A stretch of 64,000 bases of DNA from Nelumbo lutea (GCA_022828595.1 JAKGHH010000005.1:23387875-23451874), one strand, 5' to 3'. Counted from the first letter of the stretch, positions 1-11,300 are shown. Numbers and translations are program-made. Notes: generated by a model from the sequence alone, not told the origin.

Positions 1-404
1 AGTTGCTATGTTGGTATGGCCTCTGGGAGTGTACCATGCCATTTCGATGCGATGACCCTAGGATTGACAGGTCTAAATCTCTTGTCAATTATACTGATTG
101 GGCTTGGTTTGTGTTTGATAATCCCATGTTTTGCCACCTACTTCATGAGTGTGGTCTACTCCGATTCATGGACTACTTTATGGATCTTTTAAGGAAGAAG
201 GGGGTTAAGTACATGAATCTCCTTTTGGACCATTGGTGTTGTCGGACCCGCACCTTTGTGGGGGCTTTTGGCGTGTTTGGCATTACTGTTGAGGACATCG
301 CTACCCTCTTGGCCCTTCCAATAGGTGGTACTCTATCTGCTTATCAGAGTGATCGCCACCTCTACAATCTCATCGCTAGGACGAGAGTGTCGGGGTGGAC
401 GTAA
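1..404 (+). pseudogene. Plant mobile domain (PMD) fragment, 5' end cut by the window edge
   Basis: An open frame of about 133 residues enters from the left edge and stops at 402-404. It resembles the plant mobile domain found in MAIN/MAIL-type proteins and in transposons that captured it. The helical LLHECGLLRFMD part is followed by a WCCRTRTFVGAF strand and then a GITVEDIATLLALPIGG block, which corresponds to the family's 'T.TLEDV..L.GLP..G' core. Nothing after the stop continues the domain, and a copia LTR starts about 85 bases later. It is therefore probably a transposon-borne or broken copy, not a host gene. The domain call rests on motif resemblance only; whether it is expressed is unknown. 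Confidence 0.55.
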
Positions 405-488
405 CATCATCACAGCAACCCGAGGTCTCCTTTGAACTAGATGTGCTGCCCAAGGTTCAGCCTCCATCAGAACCTGTGGCTGCTGAAG

Positions 489-1014
489 TCTTAGACAGTT
501 GTATGCCCTTAGCTTCAATCAGAAATATGTACATTATGAATTTATTGTAAATGAATAAAATACACATTTGATTCATGTTCCTGTGGTGTGTTTCTGTGTA
601 ATACCCTTAAACTGGACACTTAATGAGACTTGTGTTAATTTAGAATGTTCACATCTATTGGGTAAGTCTGGGGAGATTTATCCTGCCAAGACTGACACTG
701 GTGTGCTGCCAACTGTTGGGGTGGTTTGTCTCAGCTACCAGGGTGAGACCCGAAGCACATGCAGTGTAAGATTAATAGAACCTTTGAACCAGACCAGATT
801 TCCAGTATTGCCCTAGACCTTGGAGATAGATTGGGTTATCTTTGATGTACCAATCAGTGATATTCTTAACGGGGTCAAAACCTGGGTATGTTGGTATAGT
901 CCAAGAATTCATCTGAGTGGGTGATCATAATGATAGGATCAGCCCCTTTGTCGAACAAAGGTAATGATAGGGGGATGCACTCTCTCTGATGGAAACCAAG
1001 ATTGCCGGCAGCCT
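489..1014 (+). repeat. Partial copia LTR of copia 1
   Basis: Aligns by eye with the first 580 bases of the LTR at 36477-38157. Shared landmarks are TTAGACAGTT at the start, GGTGTGTTTCTGTGTAATACC, GTGGTTTGTCTCAGC and CTCTCTGATGGAAAC. The terminal TG has mutated to TC. It stops abruptly where the downstream LTR would continue, so a deletion joins it to the leader. Confidence 0.75.
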
Positions 1015-1215
1015 ATTTGTAGCTGAAACAGTTGGCTCAATGCACCCTATGTGGTTTCCCACATTTCCAGAGACAAGTTGCTGTCTCCGTCCCTGAGAAG
1101 GAGGGAAAACTCAGAGATGAACAAATGGGAATGGAACATAGATTAAAATCCATGTCTGTGATATGAACATGAATCGAATAAGGTTGTGGACTGATATTTG
1201 TTGTTTTTTCAAAAA

Positions 1216-1990
1216 ATGGCAAATAGATAATTTGCAAAACTTCTTGACGACAACAAGCTTAAGGGCCCAAACTATGCCGACTGGTACCGTAACCTAATGC
1301 TGGTTTTAACATCTGAAAAATTGGACAAGGTAATCAAGTCTCCTGCCCCAGAGCGTCCGGGTGTTAGGGCTTCTGAAGCCTGTAGGAGAGAATTCCAAGA
1401 TTGGGTGGATAAAAACTCCCTAGCCCGCTGCTATGTCGTTATTTCTTTGGACAACTCAATACAGAGGCAGTTCGATCAGATCGAACTCATTAAGGACAAA
1501 TTGGAAAGTCTGAAAACAATGTACAAAGAGCAGAACCGTTCTAGTAGGCAGAAGGTCTTCAAAATGTTCATGACCGCTCAGATGTCCAAGGGGCAGAAAA
1601 TTCACATCCATTGTCTTCGGATGATGGGATACATTAATGAGCTTGAAGCCCTTTAATCTGGGCTAGATCTTGGCACTCAAGTGGATGCCATTCTAAACTC
1701 CTTGCCCTCTTCCTTCAATGGGTTCATATTAAACTACAATATTAACAAGCTGAATGTCAGCGTCCAAGAGCTCAACAATGTGTTACAAAGGGCCGAGGAC
1801 TTACTTAAGAAAGATGAGCATGTGGTGATGCTTGTTGAAGCTAACAAAACGAGCAATAAAAGAGCAAGGCAAAGAAGCCTCAGAAGAAGACTACCAAGCC
1901 CAAAAAGCTGAAGAGGATAGGACAACAGATGCATGTCACTTCTGCAAACAAACCGGCCACTGGAAGAGAAACTGTCCTCAGTACCTAGAA
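1216..1990 (+). pseudogene. copia gag (capsid/nucleocapsid), broken
   Basis: Starts at the family ATG at 1216 (MAN...), which is followed three codons later by a stop. The frame reopens through a capsid region carrying SEKLDKVIKSPAP, KSLKTMYKEQN-like helices and MMGYINELEAL. A stop at 1653-1655 splits this from the second half (NSLPSSFNGFILNYN and a coiled segment VSVQELNNVLQRAEDLL). The nucleocapsid CCHC knuckle at 1934-1975 (CHFCKQTGHWKRNC) has all four metal ligands. Codons past 1911 need a frame change. It matches the gag-pre region of plant copia elements and cannot make a full product. Confidence 0.8.
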
Positions 1991-2009
1991 TCCAAGAAAG
2001 GTAATTTAG

Positions 2010-3250
2010 AATCTTGTGTCATAGAAACCAACTTATTGGTGGCTTCTACGTCCTGGTGTATTGACTCCGGGGTTTCAACTCATGCGTGTAACTCACTGCA
2101 GGGGTTCAAGGTAAGCAGAAGGTTGAATGATGGAGCAGTGATGCTCTAATTGGGAAGTTCTGCAAGCGTTGCAGCTACGGCAATAGGCACCGTAGAATTA
2201 AAATTTAGATAAGGAAATATTGTAATTAAAGATTGTCTTTTTGCGCAAAATGTAAGAAGAAATTTGATTTCTGTCTCAAAACTGTGTGCGGATGGATATT
2301 CTATCTTTTTCAGTAATACGATTACTGTTAAAAGAAACAATAAATTCATCGCATATGGGGAACTAGAAAATGGTTTCTTTGTTCTACATCATTCTCTAGA
2401 AACTAACATAGCCAAAACTACGTCGGCTGAAATCCCCAAAAAAAGAGCACGTGATACAGTTAATCCCGCGTGCCTGTGGCATTACTGACTTGGCTATATC
2501 GGTATTGACCGAATCACAAGACTGGTAAAGGATGGTCCTTTGGATTTTCTAACTGTAGAAGATCTTCCCACTTGTGAGCCTTGCGTTCAGGGTAAGATGA
2601 CAAAGAGGCCATTTAACGGTAGGCCTGAAAGATGTACAGGCACGCTTGACCTTATACATATTGATGTTTGTGGTCCCCTAAGTGTTAAGACCCGTAACCA
2701 ACACGTGCATTTCATTACATTCACCGATGACTATTCTCGGTATGGTTACATGTACTTAATGAGACATAAGTCTGAATCCTTTGAAAAGTTCAAAGAGTTC
2801 AGACGAGAGGTCAAGAAATAGTTAGGAAGAGAATTTAAGTCCCTTTGATCAGATCGAGGCGGCGAATATCTCTTTGACAAATTCAAGGACAACTTAAAGG
2901 TAAACGGGATATATCACAGTAAGCTCCTCCTGCTACACCACAACTTAACGGTGTTTCAAAGAGGAGGAATAAGACCTATTAGATATGGTCTGGTCACTTA
3001 TCATCCATTCAGAGTTACCCACATCATTTTGGGGATACGCATTAGAGACTAAGATATATGTGCTGAACCGGGTTCCAACCAAATCGGTTCGTAAGACTCC
3101 CTATAAGTTTTGGAACAGAAAGAAACCAAGTGTATGGCATTTGAAGATTTGGGGTTGTCTGGCTCACGTTAAAAGAATGAATCCGAACAAATTGGAATCC
3201 AATACCAGCCGTTGCCTATTCGTCGACTACCCAAAGGGCTAAGTGGGCTA
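2010..3250 (+). pseudogene. copia protease and integrase, broken
   Basis: The protease active-site motif is visible as WCIDSGVSTHACNS (about 2055-2096). A strand-rich stretch (LCADGYSIFFSNTITVKRNN) follows, then the integrase start after a stop (CEPCVQGKMTKRPF, the copia pre-integrase zinc region). The catalytic core opens with DLIHIDVCGP and continues with FITFTDDYSRYGYMYLM, the two conserved Asp-containing strands. A stop at about 2819 and another change near 2980 break the core before the last part (TSFWGYALETKIYVLNRVPTKSV), where the third catalytic region ends. Dead copy. Confidence 0.8.
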
Positions 3251-3433
3251 CCTATTCTATGATCCAATTGAGCAGAAGGTGTTCTGAAGTCGGAATGCAC
3301 AATTCTTGGAAAATGACTACATCCTGGACATTCTTCATCAGGAAATTGTTTTTGATGAGGCGAGCTCAGATGCAGTGGGAGGTGTTCCATAAGTCCAGGT
3401 AGTGACCAACCTAGAAGATCTACCCGGGAGTCC

Positions 3434-4430
3434 ATGCCGCCGGTCCATTTTGGTTACGATCAGAATAGTTACCTGGTCGAAACCTTGACTGGTAAAGAGG
3501 ATCCCGTGACTTATACGGAAGCTATGTTGGACATAGACTCCCTTAAATGGGTAAATTCCATGAGAGTTGAGATGGACTCAATGGAGACCAATGGAGTCTG
3601 GACTCTAGTGGATCTGCCCTCTGGGGTAAAAGCAATTGGTTGCAAATGGACCTACAAGAGGAAGAAGGGCCCCAATGGTAGGGTTGAGACCTACAAAGCT
3701 CATTTAGTGGTGAAAGGACACACTCAGAAAAATGGCATCGATTATAAGGAAACCTTTTCGCCCGTGGCTATGCTTAAATCCATTAGGATCCTACTAGCTG
3801 TAGCAACTTACTATGACTATGAGATTTGGCAGATGGATGTCAAAACTGCGTTCCTGAATGGAGATCTTACTGAAAATATCTATATGCAGCAATCGCAAGG
3901 TTTTGTAGTTGCGGGACAGGAACACATGGTCTGTAAGTTGAATAGATCCATATATGGATTCAAACAAGCTTTTAGAAGTTGGAACATCTGATTTGAATGT
4001 ACGGTCAAAAAGTTTGATTTTGAGCAGAATCCGGATGAACCCTGTGTTTACAGGAATACCAGTGGTGACAAGGTTACGTTTCTGGTTCTGTATGTAGATG
4101 ACATTCTACTCATTGGGAATGATGTAGGAATGTTAACTACGATAAAAGTATGGCTATCACAGCAATTCTCCATGAAAGACCTTGGAGAAACCTCATATAT
4201 ACTGGGTCTTCGACTCTATAGAGATAGATCAAAGCGGACAATTGGATTATCCCAATCTGCTTATGTTGACAAAATAGTCAAGAGATATATAGCATGAAAA
4301 ACTCCAAGAAAGGAAATGTTTCATTCAGGCATAGAGTCAATCTCTCCAAAAAGATGTCTCCAAAGACCTCTGAGGAGATCGAGATCATGAAAGACGTTCC
4401 CTATGCCTCAGCCGTAGGGAGCTCCTATGG
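3434..4430 (+). pseudogene. copia reverse transcriptase and start of RNase H, broken
   Basis: The frame from 3434 to 3991 carries the copia RT fingers and palm: MRVEMDSMETNGVWTLVDLP, GCKWTYKRKKGPNG, YKETFSPVAMLKSIR, QMDVKTAFLNGDL and CKLNRSIYGFKQAFRSW. A stop at 3989-3991 interrupts it. The same protein continues with the catalytic YVDD box at 4091-4102 (FLVLYVDDILLIGN) and KDLGETSYILGLRLYRDR. Homology fades at PYASAVGS (about 4400-4430), the RNase H entry. It is one of the better preserved RT copies here, but it is interrupted and truncated. Confidence 0.85.
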
Positions 4431-4669
4431 CCTCGGAGTTCGATGTGATGTACACTTTGAACTCTCAGTCGCTCTTGGGTGGCGACATGGTCAGGGCTTT
4501 AGCCAACGTTCTTTTCAACTAGTCGAAGGCAACCTGATGCTCTGTTGACTACTTATACTCTATAGACTTCTTGGTTAGTTTCAGCAGCGACAGCACTGCG
4601 TGCGCTAGGCTAGGGATGAACCTCTTGAGGTAACATTAAAACCTAGGAAAGTTTGCAATTTTGACTCAT

Positions 4670-5330
4670 TGTTCAGAGATGGAAGTTCCAGAAATGCCTT
4701 CACCTTGTCATTGCTCTTTGATATGTCGCCCCAGCGTTCTATAGGCCAAAAGGCATATTCTTATAGTAAAAGTTACCTATTGGCATCCTAAAGGTTGTAT
4801 GTGGCACATCCACAAGATCCAATAATATATGGTTATATCTGCTATAAGCATTGAAGAAGGAGAAGAGTTGGTTTCCTCCGTCGAGTCTATCAAAATATCC
4901 ATGTTTGGGAAAGGAAACTCGTCTTTGGGGCATGCCCTGTTCAAGTCTTTAAAAGAACACAACACCTGAGTTGCCAATTCTTCTTTTTGACCGGAACCAT
5001 GTTGGCCAACCATTATGGGTGTGCTATAGGATTGATAAACCCTACTTTTAGAAGTTGTTTGACCTCCTCCTTGATTTTCAAAGTTATTTTTGGCTTGAAG
5101 GTTCTTTCACGTTGCTTCATTGAATTTTGGGCCTATGCGCAAAGAGTGTTTAATGAGGGCCAAGTCCAAGCCCGACATCTGGTCGTACGACTAAGCAGAG
5201 ACATCCTGGAATTCTGTGAAAAAAAATTGATGTAACCGTTTCTGGTCACATATCATTTGTTCGTGATGTATCAAATTTTTTGGCTAAGTACCTCGTCATC
5301 TCGTCGACTCCCATGTGGTCGGTGACTCAA
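4670..5330 (-). pseudogene. Ty3/gypsy reverse transcriptase fragment (gypsy C)
   Basis: On the minus strand, from about 5235 down to 4690, the frame pieces read as a plant gypsy RT: SGLDLALIKHSLRIGP, KEEVKQLLKVGFINPIAHP, WLANMVPVKKK, DLNRACPKDEFPFPNMD, FSFFNAYSRYNHILLDL, VPHTTFRMPIGNFYYKNMPFGL and NAGATYQRAMT. Frame changes near 4930 and 5000 and several stops make it non-functional. It lies on the same strand as the gypsy protease at 7150-8115 and gag at 13391-14478, so I treat all of them as one element. The 5340-6990 stretch between them is not typical of gypsy and may be inserted. Confidence 0.75.
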
Positions 5331-5339
5331 AGGCTGAAG

Positions 5340-5560
5340 TAGAGCTCCCTGGTGGCGAGCTGCATGGTGGCGAGCTGCCTGGTGGTTAGCTACCTGGTGT
5401 CGAGCTGCCATGATGAGCTGCTTGGAGGTGAGCTACCTTGATGAGATGCTTGGTGGTGAGCTACCTTGATGAGCTGCTTGGAGGTGAGCTACCTTGATGA
5501 GCTGTTTAGAGGTGAGGTACCTTGATGAGCCACTTGGAGGTGAACTTACCTTGATGAGCT
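5340..5560. repeat. Minisatellite, about 28-bp unit
   Basis: About seven diverged copies of a unit like GAGCTGCTTGGAGGTGAG followed by CTACCTTGAT. The left copies use a shorter GAGCTGCCTGGTGGC version. No open coding sense is obvious. Confidence 0.8.
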
Positions 5561-6990
5561 TTGTTTCTCTTTTGGAGGCCTGCAAGGAACCAGATGTCAG
5601 AGGACCCAAAGGTGTTTACCCAGCAAGGTCACTCTGATGGCTAAGTTAGCACTTAGTAAAGAGAGCTTGAAGAATGATATTAGAGAATGAGAGAGCTAGA
5701 GAGCAGGGGTTACCACCTTTTCCATCATCCTTTTTGCCTCTAGGGGGTGAGGTTTTTATATACTGGAGTCCTCGTGGGTTTGGTGGAGTAGTTCCTGGAT
5801 TCTCGCTTTGATGGGACCTGCTTTTGTGTTAGGTGGGTGAAACATCGTCAAACGGTAATACTGCCCCTTCTGTCAGAACTGGGGAGTGGGTGAGCTAATA
5901 TAGCCATTACAAGTCATAATCCTATAAAATGCATGGTATGGTGGTGAGATCCTCGAGGTTGTCAGGTTGGCGCTTGGGTTAGGTCGCGCCAGGGCCAGTC
6001 TAACAGCTCATGCCAGGGCCAGGCCGCCTGCTCGTGCCAGGGCCAGGCCGCCTGCTCGTGCCAGGGCCAGGTCATGCTAGGGCCAGGCTGTCAGCTTGTG
6101 CTAAGGCCAGGCTGCCAACTCGTGCTAGGGCCAGGCTATCAACTCGTGCTAAGGCCAGGTCGTGCTAGAGCCAGGCTGCCAGCTTGTGCCAGGGCCAAGC
6201 AGCGCATGTGCCAGGCCATCTGGTGGGACATCATCAACTTAGCAAAGACAAGTTTTTGTCAAAGTGGTCCTGGGTGTCACCTAGTTATTCTGAGGTGCCA
6301 GGTGACAAGAGGGCGAGTTGCCTATAGCGAGTTGCCTGAAGTGTTGCAAGGTGGCGAGTTGCCTATAAGTGTTGCAAGGTGGCGAGCTGCCTGTGGTGAG
6401 CTCGAGCTGTCTAGTTGTCAAGAGGCTACACTTAGTTGGCATGAGGTGCCAGGTGTCACAATGTCACTGGAGGGCCAAATCCGCCCTCATAAAAAATGTA
6501 GATAGTTTTTTATTCCTATTAGAATCCCGATGTTTGCGATGAGGAAATGTTTCTTTTACCTTTTAATAGGTTGAGTAGTTTATGCCTTCCTTCAGGCCTT
6601 AATTTGGTTGATATAATGGCCTCTTCTCTATTCCTTCCATGGCCATGTTTATTTCTTCCATCGCATCGATGGAATCTCGCATGTGTTTAGGAGGTGTTTG
6701 GACTACACCTCTTTCTATCCCTGTTATTGCAACCATATTTTAGTATATTTAATTCTGCTACTAATTATGTGTTGATATCTTTAAATGTTGTACCTTTGAT
6801 GTTGGCGATATTTGTTTGTGCTGTAGAATGTCATTCTGCGATGAAATCATTGCGATGTCCTTTAGTGAAGATTGCCCGGTGAAATTGTTCTGGTTGAAAC
6901 ATTATGCATGGATATATTTTTATTGAAAAATGCAATAGTCATTCCATTCAGGGGGCAAAAGAATAATCACAGAGACATATGAGCATAGCA
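5560..6990. repeat. Second minisatellite block with flanking unassigned repeat DNA
   Basis: At about 5990-6220 there are roughly ten copies of a 24-bp unit of the type CTCGTGCCAGGGCCAGGCCG. At 6310-6400 there are two or three copies of GTTGCAAGGTGGCGAGTTGCC, related to the block at 5340. The plus-strand open frame at 6074-6505 only translates the repeat (LGPGCQLV units), and I do not believe it is a gene. 5690-5770 looks promoter-like (TTTTTATATACTGG), as in an LTR. I cannot assign 6500-6990. Confidence 0.6.
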
Positions 6991-7149
6991 TGCACAATTC
7001 GAGCGATGTGTATATAGTAGTTGTCTTGATGGCGAAGTCATTTGATGGTAACAAATATCAGTTATATTGATTTTGAGGAAAGACATTACAATTTATAGGA
7101 ACTATATCATGATTTGCAATAAAACGTTAAATATAAAATCCTACCTTTG

Positions 7150-8115
7150 GGTAGGCTTTCTTAGTTTTGGGCATCTCATCGTCTTCGTACTCCTTGATGA
7201 TGGTGTAGTAGCTCTTCCCGCCATCGCCGACCACCTATACACATGTCATTTTCTTCTTTTCTAGCATGGGTAGGAGCCCACTCGTGAGGTTTAGTAACAG
7301 CACGATCTCCACTTGGGCTATCCTTGTCTCACCTTCATTAGTTAGCTCGGTGTAGTAGATTGCATCCTGTATGTGCACTTCTGATCTATCGAAAGGAACA
7401 TGAGTCATCAGGATCCTTATCACGCATACCCTGTGCTTAGCTTTGATGCATTGGTGATATGTCGACGAGACCAAGGCCCAAACAATGTATCAAAGGTTGT
7501 CCCAATAAGGTGTAGTATGCGGTCTTTCCCAAGATCACCTGAAGCTCTTGTGTGATCGAGAATGGCACTATTGTGACCAACAACTCAATAGACCCCTCTG
7601 TTATGGATGCATTTCCATTGAAGTCAGTTACCTCCATGGGTAGCCCCTTTACCATATCTCTTTGGATATTCATTAGTTTTAGGGTATGGACTGATCTCAG
7701 GTTCATGGAACTCCCATAGTTGACCATGGATCTCCTCATCTCAATGCCCCCCACCTTTGCTATGACATACAAGGGCCGGTTGTGGCGGGGGTCAGCGGCC
7801 AGCATATCATCCTATGTAAATTCAACACTCATCCTATCAGATCGATGGGGATCCAAGGGCCTTTTGAATGTTTCCGCCAGTGCCATGATGGCAAGCTGTC
7901 TCGTCAAGGCACTAGCTCCTCGCTCACTAAAGAACTACTTGAGCGCCAAGCTCTACTCAAACCTTTGTATCAGCATGTCCGGATGGTCTTGGCCTAGTGC
8001 TTCAACTACATTGGTGCTCCCCCCATTATGTGTGTGCGGGGAGGGGGTTCATTTCTACCTATGCCAGGGTTCTTTTGACAAAATCATCGAATTTTACTTT
8101 TGTATAAATAATCAT
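7150..8115 (-). pseudogene. Ty3/gypsy aspartic protease region (gypsy C)
   Basis: Minus strand, about 8115 down to 7150. It reads through a conserved linker (RQLAIMALAE, MSVEFT) into NRPLYVIAKVGGIEMRRSMVNYGSSMNL. This is the retropepsin region of plant gypsy pol, where the usual DPGSS/DSGSS active-site motif has become NYGSS, so the catalytic Asp is missing. It continues with VTDFNGNASITEGSIELLV, LGKTAYYTLLGQPLIH (flap and second core strand), STYHQCIKAKHR, and GGKSYYTIIKEYEDDE. The same order is found on the plus strand in gypsy B (10387-11156). Its upstream gag lies beyond gypsy B at 13391-14478, so B split this element. Confidence 0.8.
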
Positions 8116-8880
8116 TGTAGGTACATAGTACTCGCTCAAATCCTCAGAGAACATTAAACATCAAGATTAATACTACAAAGATGCATATGAACGACCCACA
8201 GTCAATTCCCATGATGCGATGAATCCGTAACACATTATCAACCCTGAAATGAACCCGCAACACACCATCAACTCTGCTATGAACTCACAATGCATACCGC
8301 GTCCACCGGGCCTACTCGATACCCGAACCAAGGAAAACCTCGATCGAACCCGTCCAAGGACCTCAAGCCTACTCGAGAGTGCAAAAAACCCACGTCCACC
8401 CTGGTTTACGAAAAACCGATGGCATAAACCCACTCGCGAACCAGACTGATAGAAACCTTGGCCGTAACCGTGACGAGGCACACTCGGTTAAATAAAGTGC
8501 ACGAAAGGAAGTAGCATAAGTGAGAAATGAGGGATCTTGGGGAAAAGGAAAACTGATCCTCGAGAGAATACTCATGAGACATGTGATGAAACCCTAGTAG
8601 CGCACTTTATAATTGACAGTGAATCAAACATTCCCTTTCCTGATACGTCACAAATCCCCTTATTTCCTACCTTTTAGGAACTAAGGATCTCCTCAATAAA
8701 TAGAGAACCTCCTCGCACTGAAATTCATCCAACCTTGAGCATTTGTTTCCCAACACTCCCAAATACTCCCCAATTCTCACGTTCTTTCGTAGTTAACCCA
8801 GAGACCCCATTTCCCTACTCACAGGCCTCTCTCTGTCTTTCAAGGTGACCACTCCCCAATCAAGCCTTACCCCTCCTATA
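8116..8880 (+). repeat. 5' LTR of gypsy B
   Basis: 765 bases, pairing with 12545-13385. The U3 part has degenerate repeats of about 34 bases around TGCGATGAA...CCCGCAACACA. A TATA-like CAATAAATAG lies near 8695. The terminal CA has mutated to TA. Relative to the 3' copy it lacks about 100 bases near 8490, seen in the 3' LTR at about 12930-13045. Confidence 0.9.
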
Positions 8881-10302
8881 GTAGAATCTTTGGTTCCGTC
8901 TTTGATAATAGAGAAATGGCCTCGAGACGAATCGACCTCACCGCCATCCCTAAGGAGTAGAGTAACACTCAAGAGAACACCAACCTTGGAGTTGAAAACC
9001 AGCCTGAGATGGAAACACCCATCCAAGCAGATATCAAGATACTATCAAAGGAGGTCTACGAGTTCGAGGCAATCTTCGAAGACCGATTCAGGAAACTCGA
9101 GCAGAGCTAGGGGAAACAAGGAGTGCCCTCTAGACTGACCCAACTCGATCTACAGTGTTCTGAATTCCAATCCTAACCCCACCCGCCATGCCTCTAACCC
9201 TACACCAGCTGCCCCAGAGTAGCCTGATAGGACAAACTGAACCCCAACCTAGACCGACCACCAACTTGCCCACCAGTTTCATGCCTTCCCCTGGACTGAC
9301 CCGATAGTAGAGACCCTTATCAACCGAGTCAAGCTGAGGGAATACATCCAGGGGCTAGTAGTTGAAAGTCATAACCGGGCCCAGGATCCGGCCATCTTAC
9401 AAAAGCCATATTCTAATTGTATACTATATAAGCCCTACCATGTTGGGCAGACTCCTACTCAACAATGGCCACAATACGACGGACAAAGAGCTAGCCCGCA
9501 GGAGCACATCATCAAGTTCGAGGACATCCTCGGTTCCTTCGCTCTTGATGGGGACCTCAAGGTAAGCAAGTTCTCAAAATCTTAAATCGGCCTAGCATAT
9601 ACATGGTTCATAAGTCTCATCCTAGAGAGAAAGCTGACAATGGCTGACATGCGGAACATAAATCAAGGGCTAGGGGAAGATCTCCTAGCCAATGTTATGA
9701 GATTTTAGATGCTCATGCATTCCATCTTCGACGGACACGCTACTGAGAAAAGCTTCATTGAGTAGTGTGTACAAGGCATGCACCCTACCTTCAAGATCAG
9801 TATTGAGAATGTCGAAGTTGAAACCTTCAGCCAATTGTGGAGGTGCACAGAGAGGACGACACGAACCGTCAAAGACACCTACCCATATGATAGAAATGAG
9901 GCATAAACAGTTGATAGGAGGCCTAGGAAGAATAGAGGAACTAGACAAGGGTCGTATCTGTGCGATAAGGCCCAAGGAAAGAGGATCGTACCTCTCCCCT
10001 TTCCCTATGCTTGGGAAGAGGTGATTATGATAATGAACAAGTTAGTTGGGGTCATAGTCATCAACTTGCCACCACCACCACTAGGAGTAGACCCAGAGAA
10101 AGATAAGCATGGTAGGAGATGGTGTAGCTACCACCAAACTCCACACCATGATGTAATGGACTATTTTACACTGAGAAGGTTGTTCATGCAGAAGGTGAAG
10201 GTGGAGCAATTTGTGAAAAAGGATCTAGCTCATGTGGAAACCGATCCCCTTCCAGCCTATGCCCAGGGAGGAAGCGTCAACGTGGTCGAAGAAACTTTTT
10301 AG
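8881..10302 (+). pseudogene. gypsy gag (gypsy B), broken
   Basis: After the LTR, a leader runs into a gag reading with many interruptions. Recognisable pieces are an acidic, coiled N-terminal part (DIKILSKEVYEFEAIFEDRF, about 9030-9090) and the plant gypsy capsid (FEDILGSFALDGDLKVSKFSKS, about 9518-9580). These are followed by TWFISLILERKLTM and a helix around QGMHPTFKISIENVEVETFSQL (about 9773-9835). The last part (10021-10302) is open and carries WCSYHQTPHHDVMDYFTLRR, a Cys/His motif in place of a classic knuckle, and a lysine-rich end. Frame changes occur at least near 9140, 9590 and 9980. Confidence 0.7.
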
Positions 10303-10386
10303 TACCAATCTGATGCCCCAATAAAGAAATTAGAACATAGTGAAGAACTACAACAATTTTTTACCGAGCACGGGGCTAGCACAATA

Positions 10387-11156
10387 ATGCCGAAGCTGGC
10401 CATCAGAGTACTAGCGGAAGTATTTCGATATCCAATGCAGCCCTCTAGCCGTGATCGCAGTAGTGTGGAATTCACGACAAATGACATGTTAGCCACTAAC
10501 GCCGATCACAATAGGCCCCTATACATAATGGCAAAAATAAGGGGCTTCGACATGAAAAGATCAATGGTCGACCTGTGAAGCTCCATCAATCTCATTTCTA
10601 TCCACACGCTGGAGATGATGAATGTCCAAAAGGAGGATATCAAGGGATTGCCATTGGAGGTGACAGATTTCAGGGGAAATCCATCCATCACTGAGGGATC
10701 CATCAAACTACATGTAGCAATAGGCTCGTTTAGCATCTTACAAGAATTCCAAGTAATCGCAGGAAAGACTTCCTATCATGCCCTCTTGGGAGAATCGTTA
10801 ATACACGACTTGGCCCTCATCCCCTCAACATACCATCAGTGCATTAAAGACAAATACCGAGGGCGATGGATAAGAATTCTGGCAACCAGAGCACCTTTCA
10901 ACAAATTCGAGATGCATCTACAGGACGCCATTTACTTCACAGAGCTGTAGATGATGGCAAGACAAAGATAGCCAAGGCCGAAGGAACCAAGTTGCCCCAT
11001 CCACCAGAGAACAAGCCCGTGGGGGCCTCAGAACATAAGAAGAGAAGTAGATGCATACGAGTATCAGGAAGCGACGGGAATGACTACTTCACCATCGTCG
11101 AGGATCACAAAGGCGACAAACCACCAATAGTTAAAAAGGCGATCCCCGAGGTATGA
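10387..11156 (+). pseudogene. gypsy protease region (gypsy B)
   Basis: Two open pieces (10387-10578 and 10615-10950) and a third frame (to 11156) together carry the same protein as gypsy C: MPKLAIRVLAEVFRYP, NRPLYIMAKIRGFDMKRSMVDL, EVTDFRGNPSITEGSIKL, IAGKTSYHALLGESLIHD, STYHQCIKDKYRG and NDYFTIVEDHKGDKP. The expected active-site D-[ST]-G lies at the break near 10570, where the frame reads DL-stop-SS, so the protease is inactive. It ends with IPEV followed by a GT-rich splice-like site (see the intron entry). Confidence 0.8.
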
Positions 11157-11290
11157 TTTTACAATATATGATGATTAGCATAACTTTATCACAACATGTA
11201 TCGATAGAAAAAATTTTATGTTCAAAAATTCCCACCTAATGTATGATCAATTATTAATTTTTTTCAAAACCAAGTATATATTCATCTAGT
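11154..11290 (+). other. Possible retrotransposon intron between protease and downstream pol
   Basis: The protease frame ends at GAG|GTATGATTTTA. An AT-rich, uncoded stretch of about 137 bases follows, ending in ATTCATCTAG, after which pol reading resumes. Gypsy C has a like junction on the minus strand (CCAAAG|GTAGGATTTTA near 7155). Ogre-type gypsy elements are known to carry an intron at this place. Splicing itself is inferred. Confidence 0.4.
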
Positions 11291-11300
11291 CGCTACAGTA

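Larger units (their letters stand above)
489..4430 (+). mobile_element. Ty1/copia retrotransposon 'copia 1', decayed, 3' end missing
   Basis: A degenerate copia element in plus orientation. An LTR piece (about 489-1014) matches the first part of the 3' LTR at 36477. It is joined directly to the last 200 bases of the leader (from about 1021, AGCTGAAACAGTTGG), so most of the LTR and the leader are deleted. Gag, protease, integrase, reverse transcriptase and RNase H follow in the copia order, with several stops and frame changes. Homology ends within the RNase H start (YASAVGS) near 4430, and no 3' LTR follows. Two relatives lie at 15190-18586 and 32740-38157. Confidence 0.85.

Noticed and set aside
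568..816. 82-codon frame resembling a secreted protein
   Set aside because: Entirely within a copia LTR; the same bases recur as non-coding LTR at 36530.
5340..6410. CRISPR-like array of short repeats
   Set aside because: The units are adjacent with no unique spacers and lie in plant retrotransposon DNA; these are minisatellites.
6074..6505. Open frame of 143 codons with LGPGCQLV repeats
   Set aside because: It only translates a 24-base minisatellite; there is no homology or start context.
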